From positions 9,753 to 73,752 of the forward strand of contig JBAWYM010000001.1 of the NCBI GenBank assembly GCA_037143575.1: a DNA stretch of 64,000 bases. The letters run 5' to 3'. The notes under the pieces were generated by a model that ran no database searches, was not told the origin of the DNA, and saw only the letters and a program-made list of their open reading frames with translations. The first letter of the stretch is position 1; each line of letters opens with the position of its first letter. The stretch comes from JBAWYM01 sp037143575 (lineage in GTDB: Bacteria; Patescibacteriota; Gracilibacteria; Peribacterales; Peribacteraceae). Shown piece after piece: positions 13,597-23,003 of this stretch. A program made the position numbers and the translations under genes.

Positions 13597-15615
13597 ATGC
13601 ATTCCTTTCGACCTCTCTCGCTGGCATTCCTCTTCTGCCTCTTGGGCAGCGCATTTGGATTCATCCTCCCGAATACATTTCTTCGAGCCGCTGTCACGAC
13701 TCCAACATTCACTGAATGCATTGGCAAAACGTACCCATCGCCCGGTTGTCCTCTCAAAGGCATCGGCACCGATATCATCAACTCGTTGGGGCGACCAGTT
13801 CATTGCGGAGACGCCATTGTACAATCGAACGAAGGGGAGGAATGCGATCTTGGTCGATTTAATGGTATCAGCACGTGCTCAGATGCCTGCACTCTTCTCT
13901 ACTGTGGCGATACGGTGGTGACACCTTTCCTCGGCGAGGAATGTGAGCCGACCTTCAATGAAGTGTATGCCATTGATCCGAAGACCGGACAGATTGGAAC
14001 ACAGCGCACATTTACAATCCCCACCTGTGGAAAATCCTGTAGTCCTCCATTGTGTGATGTGACAGGTAATTGCTCTGGGGGGTGTGAATGGATATTTCTC
14101 GCAACCTGTGCGGGATCAGGAAGCAGCACTTCCCAAAATTCGCCACTGGAGGTCGTATCGATTGCGCAATCCTCTCTTTTCTCATCTCAGGCTTCCGAGT
14201 TGATGCACACAGTTGCGCCCACAGTGCGCTGTGGCGATGGAGTTCTTCAGGATAGCGAAGAGTGTGATGATGGAATGAGGAATTCTGACCTTCTCCCCAA
14301 CGCATGCCGGACGAACTGTCGGAAATCCTACTGTGGAGATGCGACGACTGACCACGGGGAACAGTGTGATACTGGGGCACGGAACGGACAACTTTGCATA
14401 TCATCCTACGGGCAAAGCTGCACGTATTGTGCAAGTGATTGTCGCATGCTAGCAATCCAGGGTCCACGCTGTGGTGATGGAACAGTCGATGAAAGCGAGC
14501 AATGTGATGATGCTGCACGCAATGGACAGATCTGTACGCCGACCTACGGTCAGAGCTGCACGTATTGCATCAGTGATTGCCGCACAAAGACAGTCCAAGG
14601 TCCACGCTGCGGAGACGGAACAGTCGATCAGAGCGAGCAGTGTGATGACGGTGCACGCAATGGACAGGTCTGTACTGCTTCATACGGCCAGAATTGCTCA
14701 TACTGTGCAAATGATTGCCGTGAGCTCACATTCCAAGGTCCGCGCTGCGGTGATGGAGCGGTGGATAAAAGCGAACAGTGCGATGACGGGGCTCGCAACG
14801 GACAGATCTGCAGCGCGTCCTATAATCAGACGTGTGACTACTGCACGAATGAATGCGCCTTAACAACCATTCATGGCCCTCATTGCGGTGATGCAACGAT
14901 CAACCTCGGGGAACAATGTGATGATGGCCCAAGAAATTCTGACGTCATCCAGAATAGCTGTCGTACCAATTGCACTCTGCCACACTGTGGTGATGAAATC
15001 ATCGACAAAGGAGAGCAGTGCGATAATGGAGTTCGCAACGGACAGCGGTGTACAGTTTCCGATGGACAAAGCTGCGATTTCTGTTCACTAGAATGTTCGA
15101 CCGTTACCCTCAGCGGACCGCGCTGCGGAGACGGCATACTTCAATCCTCAGAACAGTGTGACGATGGTCCAAGAAATTCGGACGTGATGTCCAATGCCTG
15201 CAGAACGACCTGCACTCTCCCCCGGTGTGGAGACGACATTCTCGACAAAAGTGAATCCTGCGATCAGGGAGCTGCGAATTCTGATGTCGCACCCAATACC
15301 TGCCGACTCGACTGCTCACTTCCTCACTGCGGAGATTTCGTCATCGACAGAGGAGAGGAATGCGATGGGGGCAAAGATTGCACCTCGCAATGTCGCACAA
15401 TCGGCTTCTTCGCAGCCCATGCAGGGACCATTGCATCAGGCGGGATCGCCGCGATCTTCCTCTCACTCATTCTGAGCTTCCTCTTCCGCAGAAACATCCT
15501 GTCTACACTGGGATCAGAAATGAATGGGCACACTATTGTTCCCTCCATCGATGATGTGCCACTCGATACCATCGAAATGCCGTGGCAGAAGTTCGGAGGA
15601 AAGCCGGGGAAGTAA
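13597..15615 (+). CDS. Cys-rich repeat surface protein (DUF4215 / Myxo-Cys-rich repeats)
   Basis: A 672-residue exported protein with a signal peptide (SLAFLFCLLGSAFGFILPNT) and twelve repeats of the form C-G-D-G-x5-8-E-Q-C-D-D-G-x-x-N. The repeats run from about residue 67 to 600; several are extended by a C-x-x-Y-C-x-x-x-C segment. This is the DUF4215 type known from myxobacterial and other extracellular proteins, where the acidic turns may bind calcium and the Cys form disulphides. A membrane helix near residue 620 (GIAAIFLSLILSFLFRRNIL) anchors it with a short cytoplasmic tail. The DsbA-like enzyme at 9653 could oxidise it. Probably an adhesin or surface-layer component; ligand unknown. 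Confidence 0.9.
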   Translation: MHSFRPLSLAFLFCLLGSAFGFILPNTFLRAAVTTPTFTECIGKTYPSPGCPLKGIGTDIINSLGRPVHCGDAIVQSNEGEECDLGRFNGISTCSDACTLLYCGDTVVTPFLGEECEPTFNEVYAIDPKTGQIGTQRTFTIPTCGKSCSPPLCDVTGNCSGGCEWIFLATCAGSGSSTSQNSPLEVVSIAQSSLFSSQASELMHTVAPTVRCGDGVLQDSEECDDGMRNSDLLPNACRTNCRKSYCGDATTDHGEQCDTGARNGQLCISSYGQSCTYCASDCRMLAIQGPRCGDGTVDESEQCDDAARNGQICTPTYGQSCTYCISDCRTKTVQGPRCGDGTVDQSEQCDDGARNGQVCTASYGQNCSYCANDCRELTFQGPRCGDGAVDKSEQCDDGARNGQICSASYNQTCDYCTNECALTTIHGPHCGDATINLGEQCDDGPRNSDVIQNSCRTNCTLPHCGDEIIDKGEQCDNGVRNGQRCTVSDGQSCDFCSLECSTVTLSGPRCGDGILQSSEQCDDGPRNSDVMSNACRTTCTLPRCGDDILDKSESCDQGAANSDVAPNTCRLDCSLPHCGDFVIDRGEECDGGKDCTSQCRTIGFFAAHAGTIASGGIAAIFLSLILSFLFRRNILSTLGSEMNGHTIVPSIDDVPLDTIEMPWQKFGGKPGK

Positions 15616-15703
15616 TATCCATAGGATAGTATGAAGGGAACAGTATTCAGTATTATGGGATCACAAACGAACCCTTATCGCTGTATACTTGCCCCTTACC
15701 CCA

Positions 15704-17140
15704 TCATTCGATCTCCCTCAGCTGCACCGTCGTCACGTGTGCATCGCCTTTCGCGAGGACATCCGTGAGAAGAACAACACGCATACCACCCTTGATCAAT
15801 CCCGCCTTCTTGGCACCATCCAGAGAATCCTCGATAGTTTTCTCGGGCAAAGCGAAGGGAACAACGAGCGGGAAGATACCGTACACGATCGTGAGAGAGT
15901 GCTGAACTGCCGCTGTGGGCGTACAGGCGATGACGGGCAAATCTGGGCGGAATCGAGCTACTTCGCGGGCCGTTTGGCCGGAACGGGTGATAACGATCAT
16001 CGCATCGGCTTCGGTGGTCTTGGCGAGACGCACAGCCGCTTCAGCTCGTGCATCGCGATCATTACGGATAGCGATATCATCGAAATGATGGAAACGAAAT
16101 TCCCGTGTCTCCGTGGCGCGGATAATGCGGTCCATCATCTCCACGCACTTCACCGGATGCTTGCCGGCCGCCGTTTCACCAGAGAGCATGGTGGTATCCG
16201 TCCGGGTCGCTGTCGCATGTGCCACATCGGTAACCTCCGCACGGGTCGGCAACGGAAACGCACTCATACTTTCAAGCATGTGCGTCGCGACGATCACGGG
16301 CTTGCCGGCATCGATACAGAGCGACACAATCTCATCCTGATACGCAGGAAGCTCCTCAATCGGAATATCCGTTCCGAGATCACCGCGCGCAACCATAATG
16401 GCATCGGACGCATCGATGATCTCCCGGAGATTCTTCCCGACGGCAACCTTCGTCTCGATCTTCGTAATGATCTGCATCGCACTCTTCTTTTTCATGAGAA
16501 GTGCACGAACTTCTTCGATTTCTTCCGCAGTACGGATGAAGGACAGTGCAACGGCATCCACGCCCTCGTCGGCACCGTAGGCGATGTCGTCCCAGTCCTT
16601 CTGCGTAAGTGATGGAAGATCAATATCGGCGCCGGGAAGATTAATGTGGCGGCGGGAACCGATGGATCCAGCGTCGAGAGCCTTGGCGATGACGGCGCCA
16701 TCCTTCTCGATGGAGACAATATCAAAGGAAATACTGCCATTATCGAGGAGGATGCTCTTGGTCTCACGAACATCCTGCGCGAAACTATCGTAGTTCACTT
16801 CGATGACGGCACGATTTTTCGGATCCTGATATTTGGGATTACTGGAGAAGACCACTTCCTGTCCCAGAGCGATGGGAATCGGCTGAATGACAACGCCGCT
16901 GCGAATCTCCGCCCCGCGGGTATCCATGAAGTGCCCGATGCAATAGCCCTCTTCGTTCAAACGACGAATATGCGCAATGACGGCGGCGTGCTCCTCACGC
17001 TTGCCATGCGAAAGGTTGATGCGGGCGATATTCATGCCTGCCTCTGCCAGAGCGCGGATCTGCTCATACGTATCGGATGCCGGGCCAAGAGTACAAATGA
17101 TCTTGGTGAGGCGGGAAGTTTTGGAAGAAGTGGTATTCAT
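15704..17140 (-). CDS. pyk: Pyruvate kinase
   Basis: A 478-residue protein with all pyruvate-kinase motifs. The N-terminal part has TKIICTLGPASDTYEQIRAL and NIARINLSHG. The Mg/K-binding loop follows as MQIITKIETKVAVGKNLREI, then ASDAIMVARGDLGTDIPIEE, and TMLSGETAAGKHPVKCVEMM. The C-terminal allosteric domain is present (EADAMIVITRSGQTAREVAR; DLPVIACTPT). It converts PEP and ADP to pyruvate and ATP, probably a main ATP source in a fermentative CPR cell. ATG 17140 is preferred to upstream in-frame codons because the fold begins right there. It stands alone. Confidence 0.97.
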   Translation of the reverse strand: MNTTSSKTSRLTKIICTLGPASDTYEQIRALAEAGMNIARINLSHGKREEHAAVIAHIRRLNEEGYCIGHFMDTRGAEIRSGVVIQPIPIALGQEVVFSSNPKYQDPKNRAVIEVNYDSFAQDVRETKSILLDNGSISFDIVSIEKDGAVIAKALDAGSIGSRRHINLPGADIDLPSLTQKDWDDIAYGADEGVDAVALSFIRTAEEIEEVRALLMKKKSAMQIITKIETKVAVGKNLREIIDASDAIMVARGDLGTDIPIEELPAYQDEIVSLCIDAGKPVIVATHMLESMSAFPLPTRAEVTDVAHATATRTDTTMLSGETAAGKHPVKCVEMMDRIIRATETREFRFHHFDDIAIRNDRDARAEAAVRLAKTTEADAMIVITRSGQTAREVARFRPDLPVIACTPTAAVQHSLTIVYGIFPLVVPFALPEKTIEDSLDGAKKAGLIKGGMRVVLLTDVLAKGDAHVTTVQLREIE

Positions 17141-17350
17141 GAGAAGATGATAACAGGAGTAGAAATAGAACGTTAACAAATCAGGAGAGTCGCATGAGCA
17201 ATAAGAATGCAAATAGTGCACTCATGATATCTACGAAACTGAAGACAACAATGCCGGCAAGGATGAATGAATGGCTTTTGAGAATATGCATGTATGTATA
17301 TTATGACATACATTGTAACTATTTGCAATTTCGTCACTTCCTCGTAAACG

Positions 17351-17371
17351 AAAAGCCCCCCAAGGGGGGCT
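17351..17371 (-). terminator. Terminator of the 17471-17980 gene
   Basis: Minus strand AGCCCCCC, TT, GGGGGGCT then TTTT (17354-17351). It lies about 100 bases after the stop of the minus-strand gene ending at 17471. Confidence 0.8.
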
Positions 17372-17470
17372 ATCGTCTCCTCCTGATACGGCTTCCTGAT
17401 TTCCTGCCGTGATAATTCAGGTCATCGTAAGTATGCATTCTCCGCAATGTTCGCCGTTCCGAAATTCAGA

Positions 17471-17980
17471 TCAATAGTAATACATCGGTGCGTCGTAGGT
17501 CTGCTGGTAATAGCGACGCATGGGGGTACCGGGGGACGTGTACCGCGCATCGGACCACTGGTAATCGCAGGGAGTGGATCCGTAGTACGCACCGGAGATC
17601 CCACAATTATTCGACCCATTGTACGAGGTGTTGTAGTACGGGCTTACGACACCAGAGGTGATATACGGGCTCCTGTAGACGGGCTGGTTGGTATCACAGC
17701 CGTTGTAGTACGAATTGCAGTTATTGGAATTATAGTATGTGGATCCATTCTGATATCCCGTGTTGTAAGAATTGCGCTGATTGGAGCGGCTGCTTGTCTG
17801 ATAAGCATCACAGGTATATTGCTGGCAGGATCCATTGGGATCTGAGAAGAGACAAACACAATCATATGTGTAATTCTGTGATCGGCCTGCAGAGCCACGC
17901 GTGTAATTCCCTGCAAGAGCAATCGGAGAAAGAGCAAAAAGTGAGAGGAGCGTGCCGATGGCAATCAAAGGCTTGTTCAT
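17471..17980 (-). CDS. Small secreted Tyr/Asn/Ser-rich protein
   Basis: A 169-residue protein with a signal peptide (MNKPLIAIGTLLSLFALSPI then ALAG) and a low-complexity mature part rich in Tyr, Asn, Ser and Gly (GYQNGSTYYNSNNCNSYYNG). There are several Cys (CVCLFSDPNGSCQQYTC near the start), suggesting disulphides. It ends in PMYYY. No family recognised. Composition resembles fibrous or adhesive surface proteins. Confidence 0.75.
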   Translation of the reverse strand: MNKPLIAIGTLLSLFALSPIALAGNYTRGSAGRSQNYTYDCVCLFSDPNGSCQQYTCDAYQTSSRSNQRNSYNTGYQNGSTYYNSNNCNSYYNGCDTNQPVYRSPYITSGVVSPYYNTSYNGSNNCGISGAYYGSTPCDYQWSDARYTSPGTPMRRYYQQTYDAPMYYY

Positions 17981-18168
17981 ACGATGGGAGGGAAGAGTAA
18001 AATGAAGACTGAAGAAGGAAATCATCATTATGCTCTGATCATCTTTGGTCAAGAATGACTGGTAGACACTTTGCAGGTATTAGTTCTTTGTTATTATTTT
18101 GGAATGAAGGAAGAGAAAAGGAAGGAAAGGATTGAAATGAACATCAGAACCGAGACTCCCTTCACAGT

Positions 18169-18717
18169 TTACCACTGCACCTTCTGCGGCATGATCTGCT
18201 GGCGCAGCTGCAGCTCGTATTCCGTCATGGCGATATCGAGCTCATTATTCTCCGAATCCCGTCGCAGAGAAATGCGCTTCAGTCTCTGCGTATGAGCGGT
18301 ACTGGTCAGCTGACGAATTCTCGTGAGTATCTTCAGATTCCCCTGCAGCCTCTGATATTCCTCCGCCTGATTCTTGTCACCGGAGAGCTGGCTGATTATG
18401 AGCTGTACCATGGAGATTTCGCGCTCCATCCGGAGATCCGCATCCTTCCAGCGATAATTCTCATCATTCACCAGAGCATCATCGCAGGCTTTGATCTCTG
18501 CACGACGTTTATCGATCGTCAACTTGTACGACGCAATCTGAGCAGTGATCTCCGTCTCCTGTTCTGCCTGCCTGCACTTCAGTCCGGCTGCAGATCCCTG
18601 TTTCTGCTGGATGGCGTCACAGCTCTGCGCTGCCTGAGCGCTTCCGGCGATCATCAGTGATCCGATCAACATGCCCATGATGGTGAGGCGCAAACGCAAG
18701 GAAAGTATTCCTAACAT
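18169..18717 (-). CDS. Secreted coiled-coil protein
   Basis: A 182-residue protein: signal peptide (LTIMGMLIGSLMIAGSAQAA), then an almost wholly helical mature part (AEQETEITAQIASYKLTIDK; RMEREISMVQLIISQLSGDK; AMTEYELQLRQQI) with three Cys in the first half. ATG 18717 was chosen because GGGAGAG lies five bases upstream, one of the few Shine-Dalgarno-like sites in the window; an earlier ATG at 18741 is possible. Function unknown; periplasm-like or cell-surface location is expected. Confidence 0.75.
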   Translation of the reverse strand: MLGILSLRLRLTIMGMLIGSLMIAGSAQAAQSCDAIQQKQGSAAGLKCRQAEQETEITAQIASYKLTIDKRRAEIKACDDALVNDENYRWKDADLRMEREISMVQLIISQLSGDKNQAEEYQRLQGNLKILTRIRQLTSTAHTQRLKRISLRRDSENNELDIAMTEYELQLRQQIMPQKVQW

Positions 18718-18786
18718 GAAGACTCTCCCATCGAAAGCCAAAGACTATTGTTCTTTCGATAGGATGATTGCGTAGTATTCGATGAG

Positions 18787-19362
18787 TTACGGCGTTTTCC
18801 CCTGACGGAAGAACTCCTCGATCGACGCAATACGGGTACGGGCAAGCTCCCGCAAATGCATCAGCTGCTCGTAGCGCTGCGAAATGAGTGGTGTGAAGTG
18901 GACGCGAACTTCCGTCTCCTGCGCCTCCAGGATCAGACTTCCGTACCCCAGGAGATTTTGGATGATGCCATGCTGCCGTTTGTGAATATCCTGAATCACC
19001 CAGAGATCGGTGGATTCGTGATCATCGGTGGTGATGAGCGTCTTCTTGATCCGGTGGAGCTTCTTGTCCGTCACCACGATCACGTAGAGAAGGTAATGAA
19101 ACCAGCGATCGAGGTATTCGAAATGCGAAAGCAGGAAAAAGGCGGTAAGAATGAGAAGAATTGTCTGGCGTATGTACGGCTCATTCAAGGATCCAGTTCC
19201 CAGGATGGCGAATCCCGCGGCAACAATCAGCACATTCCAGAGGATCAAACGAAACGTGGGCCACAGCATCCTGATCCAGTGCTGATGGAAGTAAAACTGG
19301 AAGTGCTCCTCTTCATCCTTCCCCTGGAAGCGGTAGCCGGCGGTGCGATCGGAGATCATCAT
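18787..19362 (-). CDS. PH-domain (bPH2-type) membrane protein
   Basis: A 191-residue protein. Two membrane segments (LILWNVLIVAAGFAILGTGS; TILLILTAFFLLSHFEYLD) sit before a bacterial pleckstrin-homology-like domain. That domain includes YLLYVIVVTDKKLHRIKKTL, then IQDIHKRQHGIIQNLLGYGS, a match to the YdbS/bPH2 pattern (VTxxRL..., QDI..., G..L.YG.I.V). Members are membrane proteins of unclear function. The small membrane protein at 19403 lies just upstream in the same direction. Confidence 0.8.
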   Translation of the reverse strand: MMISDRTAGYRFQGKDEEEHFQFYFHQHWIRMLWPTFRLILWNVLIVAAGFAILGTGSLNEPYIRQTILLILTAFFLLSHFEYLDRWFHYLLYVIVVTDKKLHRIKKTLITTDDHESTDLWVIQDIHKRQHGIIQNLLGYGSLILEAQETEVRVHFTPLISQRYEQLMHLRELARTRIASIEEFFRQGKTP

Positions 19363-19402
19363 GATTTCAGGGAAGATGCAGTGAAGAAGTGAAAGTGGAA
19401 AG

Positions 19403-19633
19403 TCATGGCCACAAGAAGATGTAAGCAATGACGATGACCGCGATGAGGAAAGAAATATGCAGGATCATGGCGAGGCGATTTCTCCAGATCGTGTAGTAAC
19501 TGAAGAACGTACGCTCGCCCTGATTGGGGAGGCAGATCTGATGGAATCTTCTATTGAAAAGCATCCACATCGTTCCCTCGATCAGGAGAATGAAGACGAT
19601 CCAACTGCCGATGGCGATCCAGAGGGAGGACAT
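19403..19633 (-). CDS. Small two-helix membrane protein
   Basis: A 76-residue protein with two hydrophobic segments (SLWIAIGSWIVFILLIEGTM and MILHISFLIAVIVIAYIFLW) joined by a basic loop. No family recognised. ATG 19633 is chosen because the first helix begins there; 19681 would add 16 residues. It may act with the PH-domain protein that starts 40 bases downstream. Confidence 0.6.
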   Translation of the reverse strand: MSSLWIAIGSWIVFILLIEGTMWMLFNRRFHQICLPNQGERTFFSYYTIWRNRLAMILHISFLIAVIVIAYIFLWP

Positions 19634-19718
19634 CGACTGTCCATTATACACCCTGATCCCAGAGGACAGGAACATGCGCACCGATTACGGCATGGTCAGG
19701 CTTCAGCTCATGGCGGCG

Positions 19719-19750
19719 CCACGTGCGGCGCAGGCGTTATACGTGGTACC
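19719..19750. repeat. R5 repeat abutting tRNA-Arg
   Basis: GCCACGTGCGGCGCAGGCGT then TATACGTGGT, an imperfect palindrome (CCACGT...ACGTGG). Its right end is the reverse complement of the tRNA-Arg CCA. The same element abuts the tRNA-Pro 3' end at 24287-24320, and other copies are at 24166-24200 and 31646-31683. Confidence 0.75.
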
Positions 19751-19820
19751 CCCGGCAGGACTCGAACCTGCGGCCAACAGGTTAGAAACCTGCTGCTCTA
19801 TCCAACTGAGCTACGGGGGC
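19744..19820 (-). tRNA. tRNA-Arg (anticodon UCU)
   Basis: A complete cloverleaf. The acceptor is GCCCCCG / CGGGGGT, the D arm is GCTC...GAGC, and the anticodon arm is GCAGG-TTTCTAA-CCTGT with anticodon TCT. The T arm is GCAGGTTCGAGTCCTGC, followed by discriminator A and an encoded CCA. It reads AGA codons. Confidence 0.96.
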
Positions 19821-19861
19821 ACATGATGCGAAACAAGGATCGGACATCCACTGAAAGACCA

Positions 19862-19894
19862 TACTGTCATCCTGAGCGTAGTCGAAGGATGACA
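19862..19894. repeat. R1 palindromic repeat
   Basis: CTGTCATCCTGAGCGTAGTC then GAAGGATGACAG: a clean single copy of the R1 palindrome, arms CTGTCATCCT / AGGATGACAG. Confidence 0.85.
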
Positions 19895-19979
19895 GGTGGA
19901 TGCTGAATGAATTATACCACAAAACACACCCAATCTTTTAAATGGAGGAGGATCACCATCGAAATAGTGACCTCCGAAA

Positions 19980-22016
19980 CTAACCCTCCCCCATCACTTT
20001 CTCCGCAGCCTTCCTCACCCGGATCACAAATTCCGGCTGGAAGAATTTGCTGAGCATCGGACCGGAGAATCCGCTCTGCCGCAGTCCGAAGAGCTCTCCG
20101 GGGCCGCGGATTTTCAAATCGATTTCTGCAAGGATGAATCCATTATTGTGCTTCTCCATCGCTTTGAGTCGCTGCGAATGGGATTGCTCGGGAGTGGTGG
20201 TGAAGAGGAAACAATGACTTTGGAAATCACTGCGCCCCACTCTCCCGCGAAACTGATGCAGCTGAGCGAGGCCGAAGCGCTCCGCTCCTTCGATGAGAAT
20301 AATCGTCGCATTGGGGATATCGATTCCCACTTCGATCACCGAGGTCGATACGAGAATATCGAACTTCCTGTCCTTGAATTCCCGCATGATCCGCTCCTTG
20401 TCCTTGGGAACCATCTGCCCGTGGAGTGCGATGATCCGACGTCGCGGAAAGCTCTGTTTTAGGCGCTTCTCCTCACTCTCCACACTCTTGATCTCTAGCA
20501 TCTCCGGGTCCTTGGATTCTCCGATGAGCGGGCAGATGACGAAGACCTGCCTCCCCTCCCCTATCTCGTGATCCACGAAGTGCTCGACGGTGATGCGATC
20601 GAGCGGAGAGGTGACTTTGGTGTGAATGACTTTGCGATTCCCCGGCTTCTCCAGGAGAACCGAAAGATCGTGATGGCCGTACGCGGTCAGCGCCAGAGTG
20701 CGCGGAATGGGAGTAGCAGTCATGGCGAGGAAATGCGGATTGCCCTTCTCCGTGAGCTTGGTGCGCTGCTCCACGCCGAAGCGATGCTGCTCGTCAACGA
20801 TTACAAGCTTGAGATCGTGGAAGGACACGGAATCCTGGATCAGTGCGTGTGTTCCGATCAGAACGTCAACCGTCCCGAGAGCGATATCATGGCGGACGGC
20901 GTCTGCTTCCCCTTGCGTGAGCGATCCGGTCAGCAAAGCAACACGCGGCATCCGGTAGGCTGGAACAGGCTCCCCTGCCCTCTTGCGCTCCTGGAGAAAA
21001 TTATGCAGTCCGATCAATGTACGCCCGACCGTTTCGCAGTGCTGCCTCGCAAGCACTTCGGTGGGAACCATGAAGGCACACTGGCCTCCGGTCGAAAGCA
21101 CATTCGCCATGACTGCCGTCGCCACAAGAGTTTTTCCAGAGCCGACATCCCCTTCCAGTAACCGCGACATCGCGACGTCCTTCTCCATGTCTTTGAGAAT
21201 TTCGTAAATCGCGATCTTCTGACTAGCCGTGGGCGTGAACTTCAGCGAGGCAAAGAACACTTTGATCAGCTCCACATTCATCGGGATCTTCAGGCGTTCC
21301 TGCCGTACACGCTGCCATTCCTGACGACGATGGAGCGCATCCATCTGCATGTTGTAGAGCTCCTCGAAGGCGATGCGCTCGAGGGCTTTTTCGACATCTT
21401 CGGGTTTGTCGGGGAAGTGTAGCGTTTCGATGGCCTCGGTTCGGGTCATCAGCTTCTCCTCGGCCAGAATCTCCTTCGGCAATGTCTCCGGAAGATTCTT
21501 CATCAACGGTCGCACAAGTGCCATCTTCTCGCGGAGCCACTTGGTATTGATGATGGCGTGCTGCGGATAAAGAGGAACCAGACGTCCGGCATGGACGAGC
21601 GGCTTGGAACCGGCCTTCTCGAATGTCGGGCTCTTCATCTTCAGCGCGTACCCGTCTTCCACGATCTTGCCCGTCAGGACGACCTCGTCATCTTCCTTGA
21701 GCATCCGCATGATGTGCGGCTGGTTGAACCACGTCACTTCCAGCGACGCTCCGTCACTGTCGGTGAGGAGCGCTTTCACGAGCCTCTTGCCTGCCCGCAA
21801 CCGCACGAGCTCAATGCGGCTGATCGTTCCGCGCACCGTTGTCTTCTCATTGAGAACAGCCTGCTCGATGGTGTGAATCTGACTGAGGTCTTCGTGGCTG
21901 CGTGGCAAAAAGAGAATCATCTGCTCCACCGTCCTGATTCCCATCTCCTCCAATGCCAGCACGTGCGCCGTCGTCGTGTGCAGAACGGTGCTGAGAGGAG
22001 AGGTGAGGTCCATCAT
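19980..22016 (-). CDS. recG: ATP-dependent DNA helicase RecG
   Basis: A 678-residue protein of normal RecG length. An N-terminal wedge/OB region (residues about 1-200; TTVRGTISRIELVRLRAGKR) is followed by an SF2 helicase core. Walker A is LLEGDVGSGKTLVATAVMA, motif II is VIVDEQHRFGVEQR, motif III is LAMTATPIPRTLALTAYG. Late motifs are VSTSVIEVGIDIPNATIILI and LHQFRGRVGRSDFQSHCFL, and the C-terminal LKIRGPGELFGLRQSG is diagnostic of RecG. It remodels stalled replication forks and Holliday junctions. Its ATG overlaps the TGA of the upstream GerMN gene (ATGA), so translation is probably coupled. Confidence 0.97.
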   Translation of the reverse strand: MMDLTSPLSTVLHTTTAHVLALEEMGIRTVEQMILFLPRSHEDLSQIHTIEQAVLNEKTTVRGTISRIELVRLRAGKRLVKALLTDSDGASLEVTWFNQPHIMRMLKEDDEVVLTGKIVEDGYALKMKSPTFEKAGSKPLVHAGRLVPLYPQHAIINTKWLREKMALVRPLMKNLPETLPKEILAEEKLMTRTEAIETLHFPDKPEDVEKALERIAFEELYNMQMDALHRRQEWQRVRQERLKIPMNVELIKVFFASLKFTPTASQKIAIYEILKDMEKDVAMSRLLEGDVGSGKTLVATAVMANVLSTGGQCAFMVPTEVLARQHCETVGRTLIGLHNFLQERKRAGEPVPAYRMPRVALLTGSLTQGEADAVRHDIALGTVDVLIGTHALIQDSVSFHDLKLVIVDEQHRFGVEQRTKLTEKGNPHFLAMTATPIPRTLALTAYGHHDLSVLLEKPGNRKVIHTKVTSPLDRITVEHFVDHEIGEGRQVFVICPLIGESKDPEMLEIKSVESEEKRLKQSFPRRRIIALHGQMVPKDKERIMREFKDRKFDILVSTSVIEVGIDIPNATIILIEGAERFGLAQLHQFRGRVGRSDFQSHCFLFTTTPEQSHSQRLKAMEKHNNGFILAEIDLKIRGPGELFGLRQSGFSGPMLSKFFQPEFVIRVRKAAEKVMGEG

Positions 22017-22927
22017 GGCAAGTATAACCTACCATCAACGCTCACCGTGACATCCGTCACCACACGAAACTGCTTCGCGGTACGCACAATCTGATCCAGC
22101 ATTCCCCTCTCGCGACAGGTTGTTCCGCTGCCGGATGCTGCGATACCAACGATATTCACAGACAAATTCCCCTTTCGCAAATCCAGAGATTGCAGCCCTG
22201 CTCCTTCGGGAATCTGTGTGAAAAATGCCTGTCGAAGGTCCAGCTCCGTCGGTCCCTTGAGCAATTCCGCAATGGCTCCTCGCAGCGGATCATCCGTCAA
22301 CGGAAGCCGGCGGACCACTGGATACGACACATCGCAGAATGCATCTGCAGGATTGCGCTCAGCATTGCTGAAGTAGACCTTCACATCCTGCGACGGGATG
22401 GAGGCAAATCGGATGGGGATGAGAACGGAAGTCATGAACTTCATTCTTCGGGAATACAGGGAAACATCGAGAATTCCGCCGGTTCCTTGCGGAACATCGT
22501 AACTCAGATATTCATCGAAATGCACAAACTTCCCTGAACCCGCAGAAGGGTAATGCCGGATAACCTCCGTGAGCGAGGAGCCGTCACGATCCAGGAGAGC
22601 AAGCTGGAGAATATTCCCGCTCCCGATGATCGCATCACCCACAATGTGCAGAGGAAGATCGATGGATGCTCCCTGAGACGGGGCGAAGATCCGAATGGGT
22701 GAAGAGACGTCCTCCCAGAACATCCGCACTCCGGCACGACATTGGCGCGGAAAAGTGGGGATGATGGGAAAGCCGGCAGTCTCACACGAAACAAAATCCG
22801 TCGCCTTCGACAGGGAATTGAGAGAGAAGAACACGCAGCCGGGACCCGTACACGCAATCGTGAGATACACAATGGCCATCACCAGACCCACGCAACCGAT
22901 GACCAGCATTTGCAGAATGGCCCTCAT
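22013..22927 (-). CDS. GerMN/Gmad2-domain exported protein
   Basis: A 304-residue protein with an N-terminal membrane segment (LQMLVIGCVGLVMAIVYLTI). Residues about 75-170 match the Gmad2 immunoglobulin-like domain (IRIFAPSQGASIDLPLHIVG). Residues about 180-300 match a GerMN domain (VKVYFSNAERNPADAFCDVS; LRGAIAELLKGPTELDLRQA; VTDVTVSVDG). These domains occur together in Gram-positive envelope lipoproteins and in many CPR genomes that do not sporulate. A surface role is likely. It overlaps recG by four bases. Confidence 0.85.
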   Translation of the reverse strand: MRAILQMLVIGCVGLVMAIVYLTIACTGPGCVFFSLNSLSKATDFVSCETAGFPIIPTFPRQCRAGVRMFWEDVSSPIRIFAPSQGASIDLPLHIVGDAIIGSGNILQLALLDRDGSSLTEVIRHYPSAGSGKFVHFDEYLSYDVPQGTGGILDVSLYSRRMKFMTSVLIPIRFASIPSQDVKVYFSNAERNPADAFCDVSYPVVRRLPLTDDPLRGAIAELLKGPTELDLRQAFFTQIPEGAGLQSLDLRKGNLSVNIVGIAASGSGTTCRERGMLDQIVRTAKQFRVVTDVTVSVDGRLYLP

Positions 22928-23003
22928 AAATACATACGGTATCGAATATGAGCCTCAATGGCTATTGCGCATTTTCTCTGATCTCAGATTCTGCGGCTGA
23001 GAT

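Noticed and set aside
13597..15615. Regular repeats that could be taken for a CRISPR array
   Set aside because: They are the in-frame Cys-rich repeats of one long protein; unit lengths vary and no unique spacers are present.
15689..16612. A 307-codon plus-strand ORF opposite pyk
   Set aside because: Shadow of pyruvate kinase; Arg/His-rich composition typical of antisense frames.
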